Source: Desulfobacteraceae bacterium (GTDB lineage Bacteria; Desulfobacterota; Desulfobacteria; Desulfobacterales; Desulfobacteraceae). Taken from it: a DNA stretch of 64,000 bases. Below the pieces are notes generated by a model that saw only the letters and a program-made list of their open reading frames with translations, made no database searches and had not been told where the DNA came from. The stretch lies in contig JADGFI010000019.1 of NCBI GenBank assembly GCA_016743945.1, positions 33,623 to 97,622 on the forward strand, given 5' to 3'. Shown piece after piece: positions 35,072-43,249 of this stretch (positions are counted from its first letter, which is position 1; each line of letters starts with the position of its first letter). Made by a program: the position numbers and the translations under genes.

Positions 35072-35716
35072 ATGATTCGATCCATAACGCAATTTAAGCC
35101 TGATGAAGAGCTGGACCGGCTTTTGGAGGGGTGCAACCGTCTGTTTATCCTGGGCTGCGGCACCTGCTCCACCCTGACAAAAACCGGGGGCGAGGCAGAG
35201 GTAAAAACCATGGCTCAAACCTTGACCCAAAAAGGAAAGGCGGTTACAGGGACGTTTGTGGCCCCGGTGGCCTGTGATAATCTCACCGCCGAATCCCTGG
35301 AACATTTTGGTAAAATGATCAACCTTTCCGATGCAATCCTGGTCATGAGCTGTGCCTATGGGGTCCAGACCACGGCAAGGCAGCTTTCCAAAATGGTGGT
35401 GCCTGCCCTGGACACCCTTTTTATCGGCAAAGAGGATGCCTGCGGATCATTTAACGAGGTCTGCACCCAGTGCGGAAGGTGCATCATCGGGGAAACCGGG
35501 GGCATCTGTCCTGTGATAACCTGCCACAAAGGTCTGGTCAACGGCCCCTGCGGCGGTACGGACAACGGAAAATGTGAAATTGACAAAAACATCGACTGTG
35601 CATGGACAAGGATTTACAATCGCCTTGATGAACTGGAAAAACTGGACCTCATGAAACGATACCAGGCGTTAAGGAACCATAACAGCGCCCCCTCTCCAGG
35701 GTACTATACGCTTTAA
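35072..35716 (+). CDS. metV: MetV, zinc/iron-sulfur partner of methylenetetrahydrofolate reductase
   Basis: A 214-residue protein of the MTHFR-C (MetV) family: ILGCGTCSTLTKTGGEAEV near the start, and a C-terminal cysteine set CTQCGRCIIGETGGICPV, TCHKGLVNGPCGG, and DNGKCEID-NIDCAW (about residues 130-180). In acetogens MetV binds MetF and relays electrons from a partner module (HdrABC-MvhD or RnfC2). Here the partner module would be the Nuo-like proteins. Start ATG 35072 has GAGGAG before it; the frame's longer TTG start overlaps the upstream gene. It follows the fusion gene by four bases. Confidence 0.9.
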   Translation: MIRSITQFKPDEELDRLLEGCNRLFILGCGTCSTLTKTGGEAEVKTMAQTLTQKGKAVTGTFVAPVACDNLTAESLEHFGKMINLSDAILVMSCAYGVQTTARQLSKMVVPALDTLFIGKEDACGSFNEVCTQCGRCIIGETGGICPVITCHKGLVNGPCGGTDNGKCEIDKNIDCAWTRIYNRLDELEKLDLMKRYQALRNHNSAPSPGYYTL

Positions 35717-35773
35717 ACGGTGAAACAATAACCCTTTATGAAAAAGCCTGATCTTTAAGCTGAGGATATTCAT

Positions 35774-36661
35774 ATGGTTTCAAAATTTAAAGAAGCACTG
35801 CAATCGGACAAATTTGTTGTTACCTGCGAAGTGGCGCCGCCCAAAGGAACAAACCTTGCCAAAATGATTCACCATATTGACCTTCTAAAGGACAAGGTTG
35901 ACGCAATGAACTTAACGGACCATCAAAGTTCAGTTATGCGGTATCCCTCCCTTGGAGCAGCCCTGGTGGTAAAGGAGCGGGGGGGCGAGCCCATCCTCCA
36001 GATGACCTGTAGGGACAGAAACCGCATGGCCCTCCAGGCGGATCTCCTTTTTGCGGCAAGCCGGGGCATCAACAATGTCCTCTGCCTTACAGGGGACTCC
36101 ATTATCCTCGGAGATCACAAGGAGGCCAAGGCTGTTTTTGACATGGATTCAAGCCAGCTTGTAACCATGATCCGGACCATGGAAGCCGGCAAGGATGCAG
36201 GCGGCAGCAACCTGGACGGCGGCGTGGAATTTTGTGCAGGTGCCATTGTCACCCCTGAAGCCGTCCCCTTAAAACCCCAGCTCATCAAATTTGAAAAAAA
36301 GATCGAGGCCGGCGCCGAATTCATCCAGACCCAGGCCGTGTTCGACCTTGATAAATTCAGGGGCTTCATGGACTATGCAAAGCAGTTCGACACCAAAATC
36401 ATTGTGGGGATCATCCTTCTTACCTCGGCCCCCATGGCACGGTTCATGAACAAAAATATTGCCGGTGTATCCGTTCCTGAAGCCCTGGTCCGGGAGATGG
36501 CATCCGCACCCAAAGGCGGTGCCGTCAAAAAAGGCATCGAGATTGCCGGAAGAGCCATAAAAACCATCAAGGAGGAAAAGCTTAGCTCTGGTGTTCATAT
36601 CATGGCCATCGGCAAGGAGGAGCTGGTGCCCGATATCATGAAGGCCGCCGGAATTCATTAG
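35774..36661 (+). CDS. metF: Methylenetetrahydrofolate reductase MetF
   Basis: A 295-residue TIM-barrel flavoprotein that reduces 5,10-methylene-THF to 5-methyl-THF. Seen: CEVAPPKGTNLAKM at strand 1 (with the catalytic Glu position), MTCRDRNRMALQADLLFA, INNVLCLTGDSIILGDH (folate/FAD strand), GAEFIQTQAVFDLDKF and IIVGIILLTSAPMARFMN. It completes the operon with MetV, as in the methyl branch of the Wood-Ljungdahl pathway. Full length for short MetF. The gene ends 79 bases before the frameshifted TRIC gene. Confidence 0.93.
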   Translation: MVSKFKEALQSDKFVVTCEVAPPKGTNLAKMIHHIDLLKDKVDAMNLTDHQSSVMRYPSLGAALVVKERGGEPILQMTCRDRNRMALQADLLFAASRGINNVLCLTGDSIILGDHKEAKAVFDMDSSQLVTMIRTMEAGKDAGGSNLDGGVEFCAGAIVTPEAVPLKPQLIKFEKKIEAGAEFIQTQAVFDLDKFRGFMDYAKQFDTKIIVGIILLTSAPMARFMNKNIAGVSVPEALVREMASAPKGGAVKKGIEIAGRAIKTIKEEKLSSGVHIMAIGKEELVPDIMKAAGIH

Positions 36662-36739
36662 GATGTCCTGAAAAAAGGCATGATTAAAAATGGTAGTATT
36701 AATTGTTAGTTATTTATGTTGTATGCGTAGTGAAAAATT

Positions 36740-37344
36740 ATGATTCATTATTTAGGATTAATTGGGATAGCAGCTTTTGCAATCACCGGTGTCATCGCTG
36801 CTGGTAAAAAGGATATGTATATATTTAGCATTGTCTTGTTCGGTGTGGTTACTGCGTTAGGTGGTGGCACATTGCGAGATATAATTATAGATGCCAGTCC
36901 TGTTTTTTGGATTGCTGATCTATCTTATCTTTGGGTATCCATATTGGCTTCTATCGTGACTTTTTTTTAGTTCGGCATGTAAAGCATATTTTGCAATTGT
37001 TGTTATTTGTTGACGCATTCGGGTTGGCCCTTTTTACCATCCTTGCAGCGGAAAAATCCATTAGTCTTGGGTTTTCGAAACCGGTTGCTGTGCTGATGGG
37101 TGTTATTACTGGAATAGCAGGTGGCATGATTCGTGACATACTGACGGGCAGAATGCCCCTTCTTCTTGGCAAAGAATTTTATGCAACCCCTGCACTAACT
37201 GGAGCTATTGTATTTACCATCTTAGGTTACTACTTTCCTTTTCATGATTTTAATAGATTATACGCAATCGGTGTGATTTTTATACTCAGAGCATCGGCCA
37301 TCCAATGGGGGGTATATTATCCAAGATGGCTTACTTACCGTTAA
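36740..37344 (+). pseudogene. TRIC/UPF0126-family cation channel gene split by a -1 frameshift
   Basis: The first 76 codons (MIHYLGLIGIAAFAITGVI, with GVVTALGGGTLRDIIID) end at TAG in a run of eight T residues (36961-36968); the remainder continues in another frame (LVRHVKHILQLLLFVDAFG, GVITGIAGGMIRDILTG). Both halves carry the duplicated GGGxxRD-type repeat of the TRIC (YicG/UPF0126) family, six to seven helices in all. One extra T restores the whole frame of about 200 residues. It may be a true pseudogene, a homopolymer sequencing error, or ribosomal slippage on T8. Confidence 0.8.
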
Positions 37345-37415
37345 CGATTGATCGCCATGTTTAAGCTTCTTGTTAAAATTCAATTATATATAAAAAACAC
37401 AGTCTCCTTTAATGA

Positions 37416-37555
37416 TTTGCCTCCCGAACCATCCGGGTCAGGGACGGGAAATCCTATGCCGACTATAATATTTTTTGTGGTGGGGCTTATTGGTCCTTGT
37501 CTTTGAAATAATCCAGCACAAAACGAATATGTTCGTTCATGGCGGCATAAGCTTT
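37416..37555 (+). repeat. Right copy of the imperfect direct repeat
   Basis: 37416-37459 repeats the end of the ABC ATPase gene (43 of 44 bases). In this copy the frame runs on for 16 codons after KSYA (ADYNIFCGGAYWSLSLK) before a stop. It then passes directly into the 3' end of the intact GntR gene (minus strand). See 28022-28165 for the partner. Confidence 0.8.
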
Positions 37556-38197
37556 TTCAGGATCCCTGGCCTTGACGGAGGCCAGAATCGTCTTGTGCTG
37601 GCGGAGAATTATATGAATATTTTTGGGATTTTCATAGAGACAGGCCAGGTTTTCTCCGATTCCCAGAAAAAGATAATCATAAAAATTGCGCATGATCAGG
37701 ATGTGCAACGGATTTTTGGCAGCATAGGCAATGGCCATGTGAAAGGCGGTATCTGCTTCGGTACCCAGTCGCCCGGATTCGATTTCCGTCTTCATCTCGT
37801 CAATGCTCTGGGTCATGGCCGTGATATCGGTCTCGTCTGCCCGTTTGGCCGCAAGAGATGCGGCATTGCACTCCAGGCCCATCCGGACTTCCAGCAGGTC
37901 TTCCATGGAGGCATTCTGGGCTTCCATGGCCTTGGCCAGGGGGTTTTCCAGGGCGGCATCAACCGCCTTCACAAAGGTTCCCTGGCCTTGTTTTTGGACA
38001 ATCATCCCCATGGCCACCAGCCGCTGGATGGCATCCCGGATGGTGGTTCGGCTGACATTCATTGCCAGGGCCAGTTCCCGCTCGGTCATCAACCGTTCTC
38101 CGGGTTTGATGGTTCCCCTGAAAATAAGCTCCCGGATCTGGTCAAAGACCTGGTCTGAAATGCGTTTGGGCTTTATGGGCTTTATGGATATGGTCAT
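37487..38197 (-). CDS. GntR/FadR-family transcriptional regulator (lactate/glycolate type)
   Basis: A 236-residue repressor/activator: winged HTH (IKPGERLMTERELALAMNVSRTTIRDAIQRL, about 28-58, ending MGMIVQKQGQGTFV) and an all-helical FCD ligand domain with metal-site residues in DTAFHMAI, RQHKTIL and MNEHIRF. FadR-subfamily proteins bind TNGTNNNACNA; two exact TGGTAATACCA copies lie in the control region of the neighbouring 2-hydroxyacid dehydrogenase and lutB genes (41089 and 41288), so it very likely controls them. It is the last gene of a run glcD - glcF - gntR on this strand. Confidence 0.9.
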   Translation of the reverse strand: MTISIKPIKPKRISDQVFDQIRELIFRGTIKPGERLMTERELALAMNVSRTTIRDAIQRLVAMGMIVQKQGQGTFVKAVDAALENPLAKAMEAQNASMEDLLEVRMGLECNAASLAAKRADETDITAMTQSIDEMKTEIESGRLGTEADTAFHMAIAYAAKNPLHILIMRNFYDYLFLGIGENLACLYENPKNIHIILRQHKTILASVKARDPEKAYAAMNEHIRFVLDYFKDKDQ

Positions 38198-38304
38198 AAT
38201 TTTAAAATCTTACCTGTCCAGATCTTGAGAACTTTTTATTTATTATAAACATTAAGCCACAGAGTATTAACCATTCAGGGGGGTATATCAAGTTTTTTTT
38301 GCCC

Positions 38305-39654
38305 TCAATTTTCGTCCAGGGACTGGGCATACAATTCCATGGGGTGACAAACCTTTATGTTCCGCTTCTCTTTGGCCAGCATATCGGAAATTTGCATCAT
38401 ACAGGCGGGGCAACCCGTTGAAACAGTAGTGCAGCCCGTGTCTGCTATGTTTTTTTGCTTCAGGTTTCCAATGGAAGCGGAGATGTTATAATGATAAACA
38501 TTAAAACTGCCTCCCATGCCGCAGCATTTGTCAGATCCTTCCATTTCGACCAGGTTTTTTCCAGATGCCCGGATGATTTGCCGGGGCTGTTCTGCGACAC
38601 CCAAAGATTTTTTTAAGTGACAGGGATCATGGTAGGTGACAATTTCCGAGGGGTTTCCCTTGTCATTGGAGGGTGCCTTGAAAAACTTAGGGTTTACCCG
38701 GTCCACCAGAAATTGATTGATATCCATGGTCTTTTCGGACAATTGATTCAATTGTTCTTTGACACCGCTTGTTGGGTTCTTGTAAATGGTGGGCCAGAGT
38801 TTTTTAATGGTGGAAGTGCAGGTGGCACAGGCGGTGATCAGCACATCAAATTTCTCCCGTTTAAACAGCTCCAGGTGATGATCCACCAGTTTGGTAAAGG
38901 TTTCCCGGTCTCCTGCGGCAAGGGCGGGAATGCCGCAGCACCCCTGGCCTTCGGGGATGGTAAGTGCCACCCCATGGTGGGTAAGCACCCGAACACTGGC
39001 ATGGGCCACATTGGGAAAAATTTTGTCAATGAGGCATCCGGTAAAGAAGAGTGCCCTTAGACCTGGGGGTGAACCTTTGGTCGGGGCGAAACCTGGCCTG
39101 GCACCTGCAATCGGTTTTTCCATGAGATCTGCCAAGGTTTTGTGGAACGGGTTCTTGGCCATGGGCAGAAAGTGGCGATTGGACAACAGCGGAGACACCA
39201 GCCTGGCACAGGAGGTTCCCTGGGCATTGGCCTCGTCCTTGATGAATAAATTTTGAAACCGGCCGGCCCATTGGGTCAGGATGTCAAAGGTTTTGGGGTT
39301 GGCCAGCATCTTTTTAAATATCAGTTTTTTAACCGGGGAAAGTCCTTTATATTCTGTTAAAATGGCACGGGCCTTGATGAATATTTCCAGAACATTAACT
39401 CCCGAAGGACAATTGGCAGCGCAGGAACCGCACAGCAAACATTTGTTCAATCGTTGGTTGACCCCGTCGGGATCAGCAAAGATATTTTCCATTAGACCGG
39501 AGAGCAGAGCCAGTTTTCCCCTGGCCACGTCGGCCTCCTTCCGGGTTTGTTCAAACAAGGGGCAGACCGACTGACACATGCCGCAGCGGATACAGATGAC
39601 CAATTGTTCTTCCAATTCCTTGACAAGATTTGCCAGTTCATTCATTTGTGCCAT
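38305..39654 (-). CDS. Fe-S/CCG-domain subunit of a glycolate/lactate dehydrogenase (GlcF-like)
   Basis: A 449-residue iron-sulfur protein: two [4Fe-4S] ferredoxin motifs at the N-terminus (CIRCGMCQSVCP near 22-33; CLLCGSCAANCP near 75-86) and two CCG domains (GCLIDKIFP ... GQGCCGIPA; YHDPCHLKK ... DKCCGMGGSFNV). These subunits accept electrons from a flavoprotein 2-hydroxyacid dehydrogenase and pass them to quinone or other carriers. The flavoprotein gene sits immediately upstream with no gap. The annotation as D-lactate versus glycolate oxidation cannot be decided from sequence alone; in sulfate reducers lactate is the usual substrate. Confidence 0.9.
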   Translation of the reverse strand: MAQMNELANLVKELEEQLVICIRCGMCQSVCPLFEQTRKEADVARGKLALLSGLMENIFADPDGVNQRLNKCLLCGSCAANCPSGVNVLEIFIKARAILTEYKGLSPVKKLIFKKMLANPKTFDILTQWAGRFQNLFIKDEANAQGTSCARLVSPLLSNRHFLPMAKNPFHKTLADLMEKPIAGARPGFAPTKGSPPGLRALFFTGCLIDKIFPNVAHASVRVLTHHGVALTIPEGQGCCGIPALAAGDRETFTKLVDHHLELFKREKFDVLITACATCTSTIKKLWPTIYKNPTSGVKEQLNQLSEKTMDINQFLVDRVNPKFFKAPSNDKGNPSEIVTYHDPCHLKKSLGVAEQPRQIIRASGKNLVEMEGSDKCCGMGGSFNVYHYNISASIGNLKQKNIADTGCTTVSTGCPACMMQISDMLAKEKRNIKVCHPMELYAQSLDEN

Positions 39655-41070
39655 TTAATTTTGTCCTGTCTGATGTTTATCATTTGTGGAAACACCTGTG
39701 ATTTTACCCGGATTGAGTATGTTATGGGGGTCAAGAGCTGCGCGAAGCTGCCGGGAAAAAAGGATGGATGAGAAACCGGTTTCCTTTTCAAGAAACGGCG
39801 CCTTGGCAATGCCGGTTCCGTGTTCGCCGGACAGGGTCCCGCCCAGTTCCAGAGCTTTGTCAAAAATTGCCTCAATTGCCTCTTCCACCCGTTTAAATTC
39901 TTCTGTGTTCCTCTTATCAGTGAGGATGGTTGGGTGGAGGTTCCCGTCTCCTGCATGACCAAAGGTGCCGATGTCGATTCTATAGGTTTTGGCAATTTCT
40001 TGCAAGGCCCTGACCATTTCGGGGATTTTGCTCCGGGGAACGGTGGCATCTTCCAATACCAGGGTGGGTTTCAGCTTGGCAAGGGCAGACAGGGCAGACC
40101 TTCTCGCCGACCAGATTTTCTCTCTTTCTTCATCGGTTTCTGCTCGTTTGATATGTTTTGCCCCCATTTTTCGGCAAAGGGTCTCGACCTTTTCGCCTTC
40201 TTCGGCCACAACCGCCGGATGACCGTCCACTTCGATGAGGAGCAAGGCTGCGGCGTCAACGGGAAGGCCAGCATGGGAATAATCTTCCACCGCCCGAATG
40301 GTGAAATTGTCCAGAATTTCCAGAGTGGCAGGGACGATGCGGGCGGCAATAATAGCCGCCACGGTTTCAGATGCCGCATCAATGGTGTCATAGACCGCCA
40401 CCATGGACTGCCTTGCCACAGGAGTGGGGATGAGCTTTAAAATGATTTCATCCAAAATTCCCAGGGTGCCTTCAGACCCTGTCATGAGTCCTGTGATATT
40501 ATATCCGGTGGCACATTTGACCGTACGGGAGCCGGTTTTAACGTATCGGCCCTGGGCATCAAAAAAATGGAGCCCCATGACATAATCTTTCGTTACCCCG
40601 TATTTGAGCCCCCGTAACCCCCCGGCATTTTCCGCCACATTGCCCCCAAGGGTGGAAACCGCTTGGCTTCCGGGGTCCGGCGGATAAAAAAGTCCTCGTT
40701 TTTCCACGGCCGCGGCAAGGGTGGCCGTTATAACCCCTGGCTGGACCACGGCATACATATCCTGTTCATTGATTTCAATGATTTTATTGAGCCGCCCTGT
40801 AAGCAGAACCATCCCGCAAGATTCCGGGATGGTGCCCCCGGAAAGGTTGGTGCCCGATCCTCGGATCGTGATGGGAATACGATTTTCATGGCAAAGACGT
40901 ACGATTTTGCCAACCTCCCGGGTATTGCCCGGCATGACAGCGGCACAGGGCATCTGTGAATCAAGGACTGCTGCGTCATATGAATAGGTATGCATGTCCT
41001 CTAATTCCGTGAGCAGGTGTTCGGGGCCGACAATCTTTTTTAATTCGCTGAGAATAGACTGGTTGATCAT
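39655..41070 (-). CDS. FAD-linked 2-hydroxyacid dehydrogenase (GlcD / D-lactate dehydrogenase-like)
   Basis: A 471-residue flavoprotein: FAD-binding PCMH domain (IPITIRGSGTNLSGGTIP, PPDPGSQAVSTLGGNVAENAGG, KCATGYNITGLMTGSEGTLGI) and the C-terminal oxidase domain ending with FGHAGDGNLHPTI, the histidine/substrate motif, and LSGEHGTGIAKAPFL. It oxidises D-lactate or glycolate and hands electrons to the adjacent CCG protein. ATG at 41070 has AAAGGGG five bases upstream; the longer frame to 41100 runs through an operator (41089-41099). Likely repressed by the GntR protein of the same run. Confidence 0.92.
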   Translation of the reverse strand: MINQSILSELKKIVGPEHLLTELEDMHTYSYDAAVLDSQMPCAAVMPGNTREVGKIVRLCHENRIPITIRGSGTNLSGGTIPESCGMVLLTGRLNKIIEINEQDMYAVVQPGVITATLAAAVEKRGLFYPPDPGSQAVSTLGGNVAENAGGLRGLKYGVTKDYVMGLHFFDAQGRYVKTGSRTVKCATGYNITGLMTGSEGTLGILDEIILKLIPTPVARQSMVAVYDTIDAASETVAAIIAARIVPATLEILDNFTIRAVEDYSHAGLPVDAAALLLIEVDGHPAVVAEEGEKVETLCRKMGAKHIKRAETDEEREKIWSARRSALSALAKLKPTLVLEDATVPRSKIPEMVRALQEIAKTYRIDIGTFGHAGDGNLHPTILTDKRNTEEFKRVEEAIEAIFDKALELGGTLSGEHGTGIAKAPFLEKETGFSSILFSRQLRAALDPHNILNPGKITGVSTNDKHQTGQN

Positions 41071-41088
41071 ATTTACCCCTTTTGTATA

Positions 41089-41099
41089 TGGTAATACCA
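41089..41099. promoter_or_regulatory. FadR/GntR-type operator TGGTAATACCA, copy 1
   Basis: Perfect palindromic match to the FadR-subfamily consensus TNGTNNNACNA, 19 bases upstream of the glcD-like start codon. An identical copy lies about 200 bases away, between the divergent genes. Confidence 0.75.
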
Positions 41100-41561
41100 A
41101 TTTGAGATCTTGGTTTGGTCCATTGCTTTCAGTGTGGCTGTGTCAGGCTGCCTTTCCGCATGGTTTCGGGTGCTTCAAAACAGAACCAACTGAATTTACA
41201 TAATAAAAATTTTTATAGCAGACTTTAAAACAAAAAACAAACAATTAAATTTTTTTCTTGACAAAGCTATTCCCAGGTTTTGGTTATTGGTAATACCAAA
41301 GAAGAGACATATAATTTTTATATTTTATCAAGCATTGGTTTGTTGGAAAACCTTTGAATCCAGGCCCAGGAAAGGAGGTAGAGACAGATCCAAGGCAAAA
41401 CTATCGTTGGGTGCCATCCTTCTGCCCAACTGGTTTTTCGGGCCTTGATGCCGCTATGAAGGGCATACAAGAAAAAACTGATGATTTTTTCATGGTAAAA
41501 TAAAGTATATTTATAGAAAAAGCCGTACAGATAGGGTGAACCCCGGCAAAGGAGTCACATT
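41100..41561. other. Divergent control region between glcD-like and lutB remnants
   Basis: About 460 bases with no intact gene. It holds a possible plus-strand promoter (TTGACA near 41259 with TGGTTA 17 bases on), the second operator, and a minus-strand TTGTTT/TATAAA pair near 41215-41245. The plus frame from about 41330 to 41503 reads coding-like (KHWFVGKPLNPGPGKEVE, then FCPTGFSGLDAAMKG) and ends at TAA; it has no start or known motif and may be a gene remnant. Confidence 0.45.
41288..41298. promoter_or_regulatory. FadR/GntR-type operator TGGTAATACCA, copy 2
   Basis: Identical to the copy at 41089. It overlaps or follows a candidate -10 of the divergent lutB promoter (TTGACA near 41259), a position suited to repression. 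Confidence 0.75.
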
Positions 41562-42368
41562 ATGAAAAAAGACAAAGAAGAAAGCTTAAACGCCTATAAA
41601 GACCGGTTGGATACTGCCCTGGGCACTAAATTTTTGCGTACTGCCATGGACAATTTTGCCGTGGCCTACAGAATTTCCCGGGAAAATGCCTTTGCCGGCA
41701 TGGACGTGGACGCCATGATTCAGGAAGTGGCGGATATTAAAGCTGCTGCCATTAAAAATAATGGGGCTCTTTTGGAAGAATTTATTCAAAAAGCTGAAGC
41801 AAACGGCATTCATGTTCACATGGCCCAGACAGCAGAGGATGCCAATCGTATCATCGGCGATATTGCCCAGAAAACCGGATCCAAACACATCGTCAAATCT
41901 AAGTCCATGACCGCCGAAGAGATTCATTTGAACCCGTGGCTGGAAAATCTGGGGCTTGAGGTTACAAAGACCGATCTGGGAGAATGGATTGTCCAGCTTC
42001 GAAAGGAAGGCCCTTCCCACATGCTCATGCCGGCCATTCATCTGTCCCGGTTCCAGGTGGCGGACCTTTTTTCCGATGTCACGGGAAAAGAACAGGACGC
42101 ACAGATTGAACGGCTGGTTAAGGTGGCCAGGCCATTACCTCCTATGTGACCTGGATCACAGGCCCCAGTGAATGTAAAATAGCTATAGGGGGGCAAACGG
42201 GAGATGCACATTGTTTTTCTGGACAATGGCCGGAAAAAAATTGCCGCAGACCCTGTTTTTGCCCAGGTGCTCCAATGCGTTCGCTGCGGGGCCTTAAAGC
42301 AAGGCCGGGATATTCAGGTGATTCACCTGTCCGAACTTTTTTTACCGGCACCCCGACAAGGGGGGTAA
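41562..42368 (+). pseudogene. lutB: lutB-like lactate oxidation iron-sulfur gene with internal deletion
   Basis: The first 190 codons are a good LutB N-terminus (LUD domain): KHIVKSKSMTAEEIHLNPWL, VTKTDLGEWIVQL, GPSHMLMPAIHLSR. At LVKVAR (near 42130) the sequence jumps in another frame to ITSYVTWITGPS, which in LutB lies roughly 80 residues later; the frame changes again near 42195 to give EMHIVFLDNGRKKIAADP and VLQCVRCGA, then stops being LutB before the Fe-S motifs are complete. The junction sits at a short repeated GGCCAG/AGGCCAT stretch. ATG at 41562 has AAGGAG upstream. A 195-residue LUD-only protein could still be made, but the enzyme is broken. Confidence 0.8.
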
Positions 42369-42616
42369 TAAATAGGGACGGTCTTCCATGCCCATGGGAT
42401 CAAAATAACTTTGAAATCCCAGATTACTGAACGAAAAAAGGCTGGCGTTGATGATGCCATGGTCGGCGGTGTTGCTTTGAACAGTGGATTGGTAAATTCT
42501 GGCGGATAATATATTTTTTACTTTTGTTGACAAGAAGCAAGTTCTTATCCTAAAAGCAGAGGCTATCATGTATTATGTTTTGTAATAGAAGGGTATAAAT
42601 TTTTTAGGGGGAACAA

Positions 42617-43177
42617 GTGAAAGAAGCAGATACATACCGTTTGGAACTGAGTCCGGATTTTAGCCGGGATCTACCGATCCTCAAACTTCGCGGCAGTGAG
42701 CATGAAATTGCGTCATTTGTGATGCTGGGGGATGTGGAACTTAACAAAAAGTGTGCCGTCTTACTGGTGGATAGGATGAAGGAACAAAACCTTCTGGAAA
42801 AATTTGACTACCTGGTAACCCTGGAGGCCAAAGGTATCACATTGGCCCACGAGGTTGCAGATATCTTAAATTTTCCGCGTTTCGTTGTGATCCGGAAAAC
42901 ACCTAAAAAGTATATGCAGCGCCCGTTGATGGTGCCGTCGGAGTCCATTACCAGCGGGCAAAATCAGACCATTGTTCTGGACGGGTTGGATATTGACCGA
43001 CTCAAGGGGAAAAAGGTCTGCCTTGTGGAAGATGTGATTGCCACAGGGGGATCTGTGGAAGCTGCCTGCAATTTGCTCAGTGCCATTGGCGCTGAAGTCA
43101 CGGTTATTGCCGCAGTTCTTCTGAAAGGAAAATTTGAGGATCCCCGGCTGCTTTATCTGGCTGCACCGGAAATGTAA
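42617..43177 (+). CDS. Phosphoribosyltransferase (adenine/purine PRT-like)
   Basis: A 186-residue type I phosphoribosyltransferase with the PRPP-binding loop VCLVEDVIATGGSVEAA (about 135-151), the PPi loop region VTLEAKGITLAHEVA (about 66-80), and RFVVIRKTPKKYMQRP. These enzymes attach purine or xanthine bases to PRPP for salvage; sequence layout is closest to adenine/xanthine PRTs, but the base cannot be fixed by eye. GGGGGA precedes the start. A strong hairpin ends its transcript at 43196. Confidence 0.82.
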   Translation: MKEADTYRLELSPDFSRDLPILKLRGSEHEIASFVMLGDVELNKKCAVLLVDRMKEQNLLEKFDYLVTLEAKGITLAHEVADILNFPRFVVIRKTPKKYMQRPLMVPSESITSGQNQTIVLDGLDIDRLKGKKVCLVEDVIATGGSVEAACNLLSAIGAEVTVIAAVLLKGKFEDPRLLYLAAPEM

Positions 43178-43195
43178 GCGGTACCCAAAAAAAGT

Positions 43196-43231
43196 GAAGG
43201 GAGTCATGGCATATTGCCATGACTCCCTTTT
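43196..43231. terminator. Bidirectional rho-independent terminator
   Basis: GGGAGTCATGGCA pairs perfectly with TGCCATGACTCCC around a TAT loop, flanked by AAG and CTTTT. It separates the convergent phosphoribosyltransferase and dctP genes. Confidence 0.88.
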
Positions 43232-43249
43232 GTTATTCCATGGGAGGCG

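Noticed and set aside
42370..42515. Coding-like remnant ending GVDDAMVGGVALNSGL, slightly reminiscent of a CoA-dehydratase activase C-terminus
   Set aside because: Too short and without a start or shared context to name; similarity may be chance.
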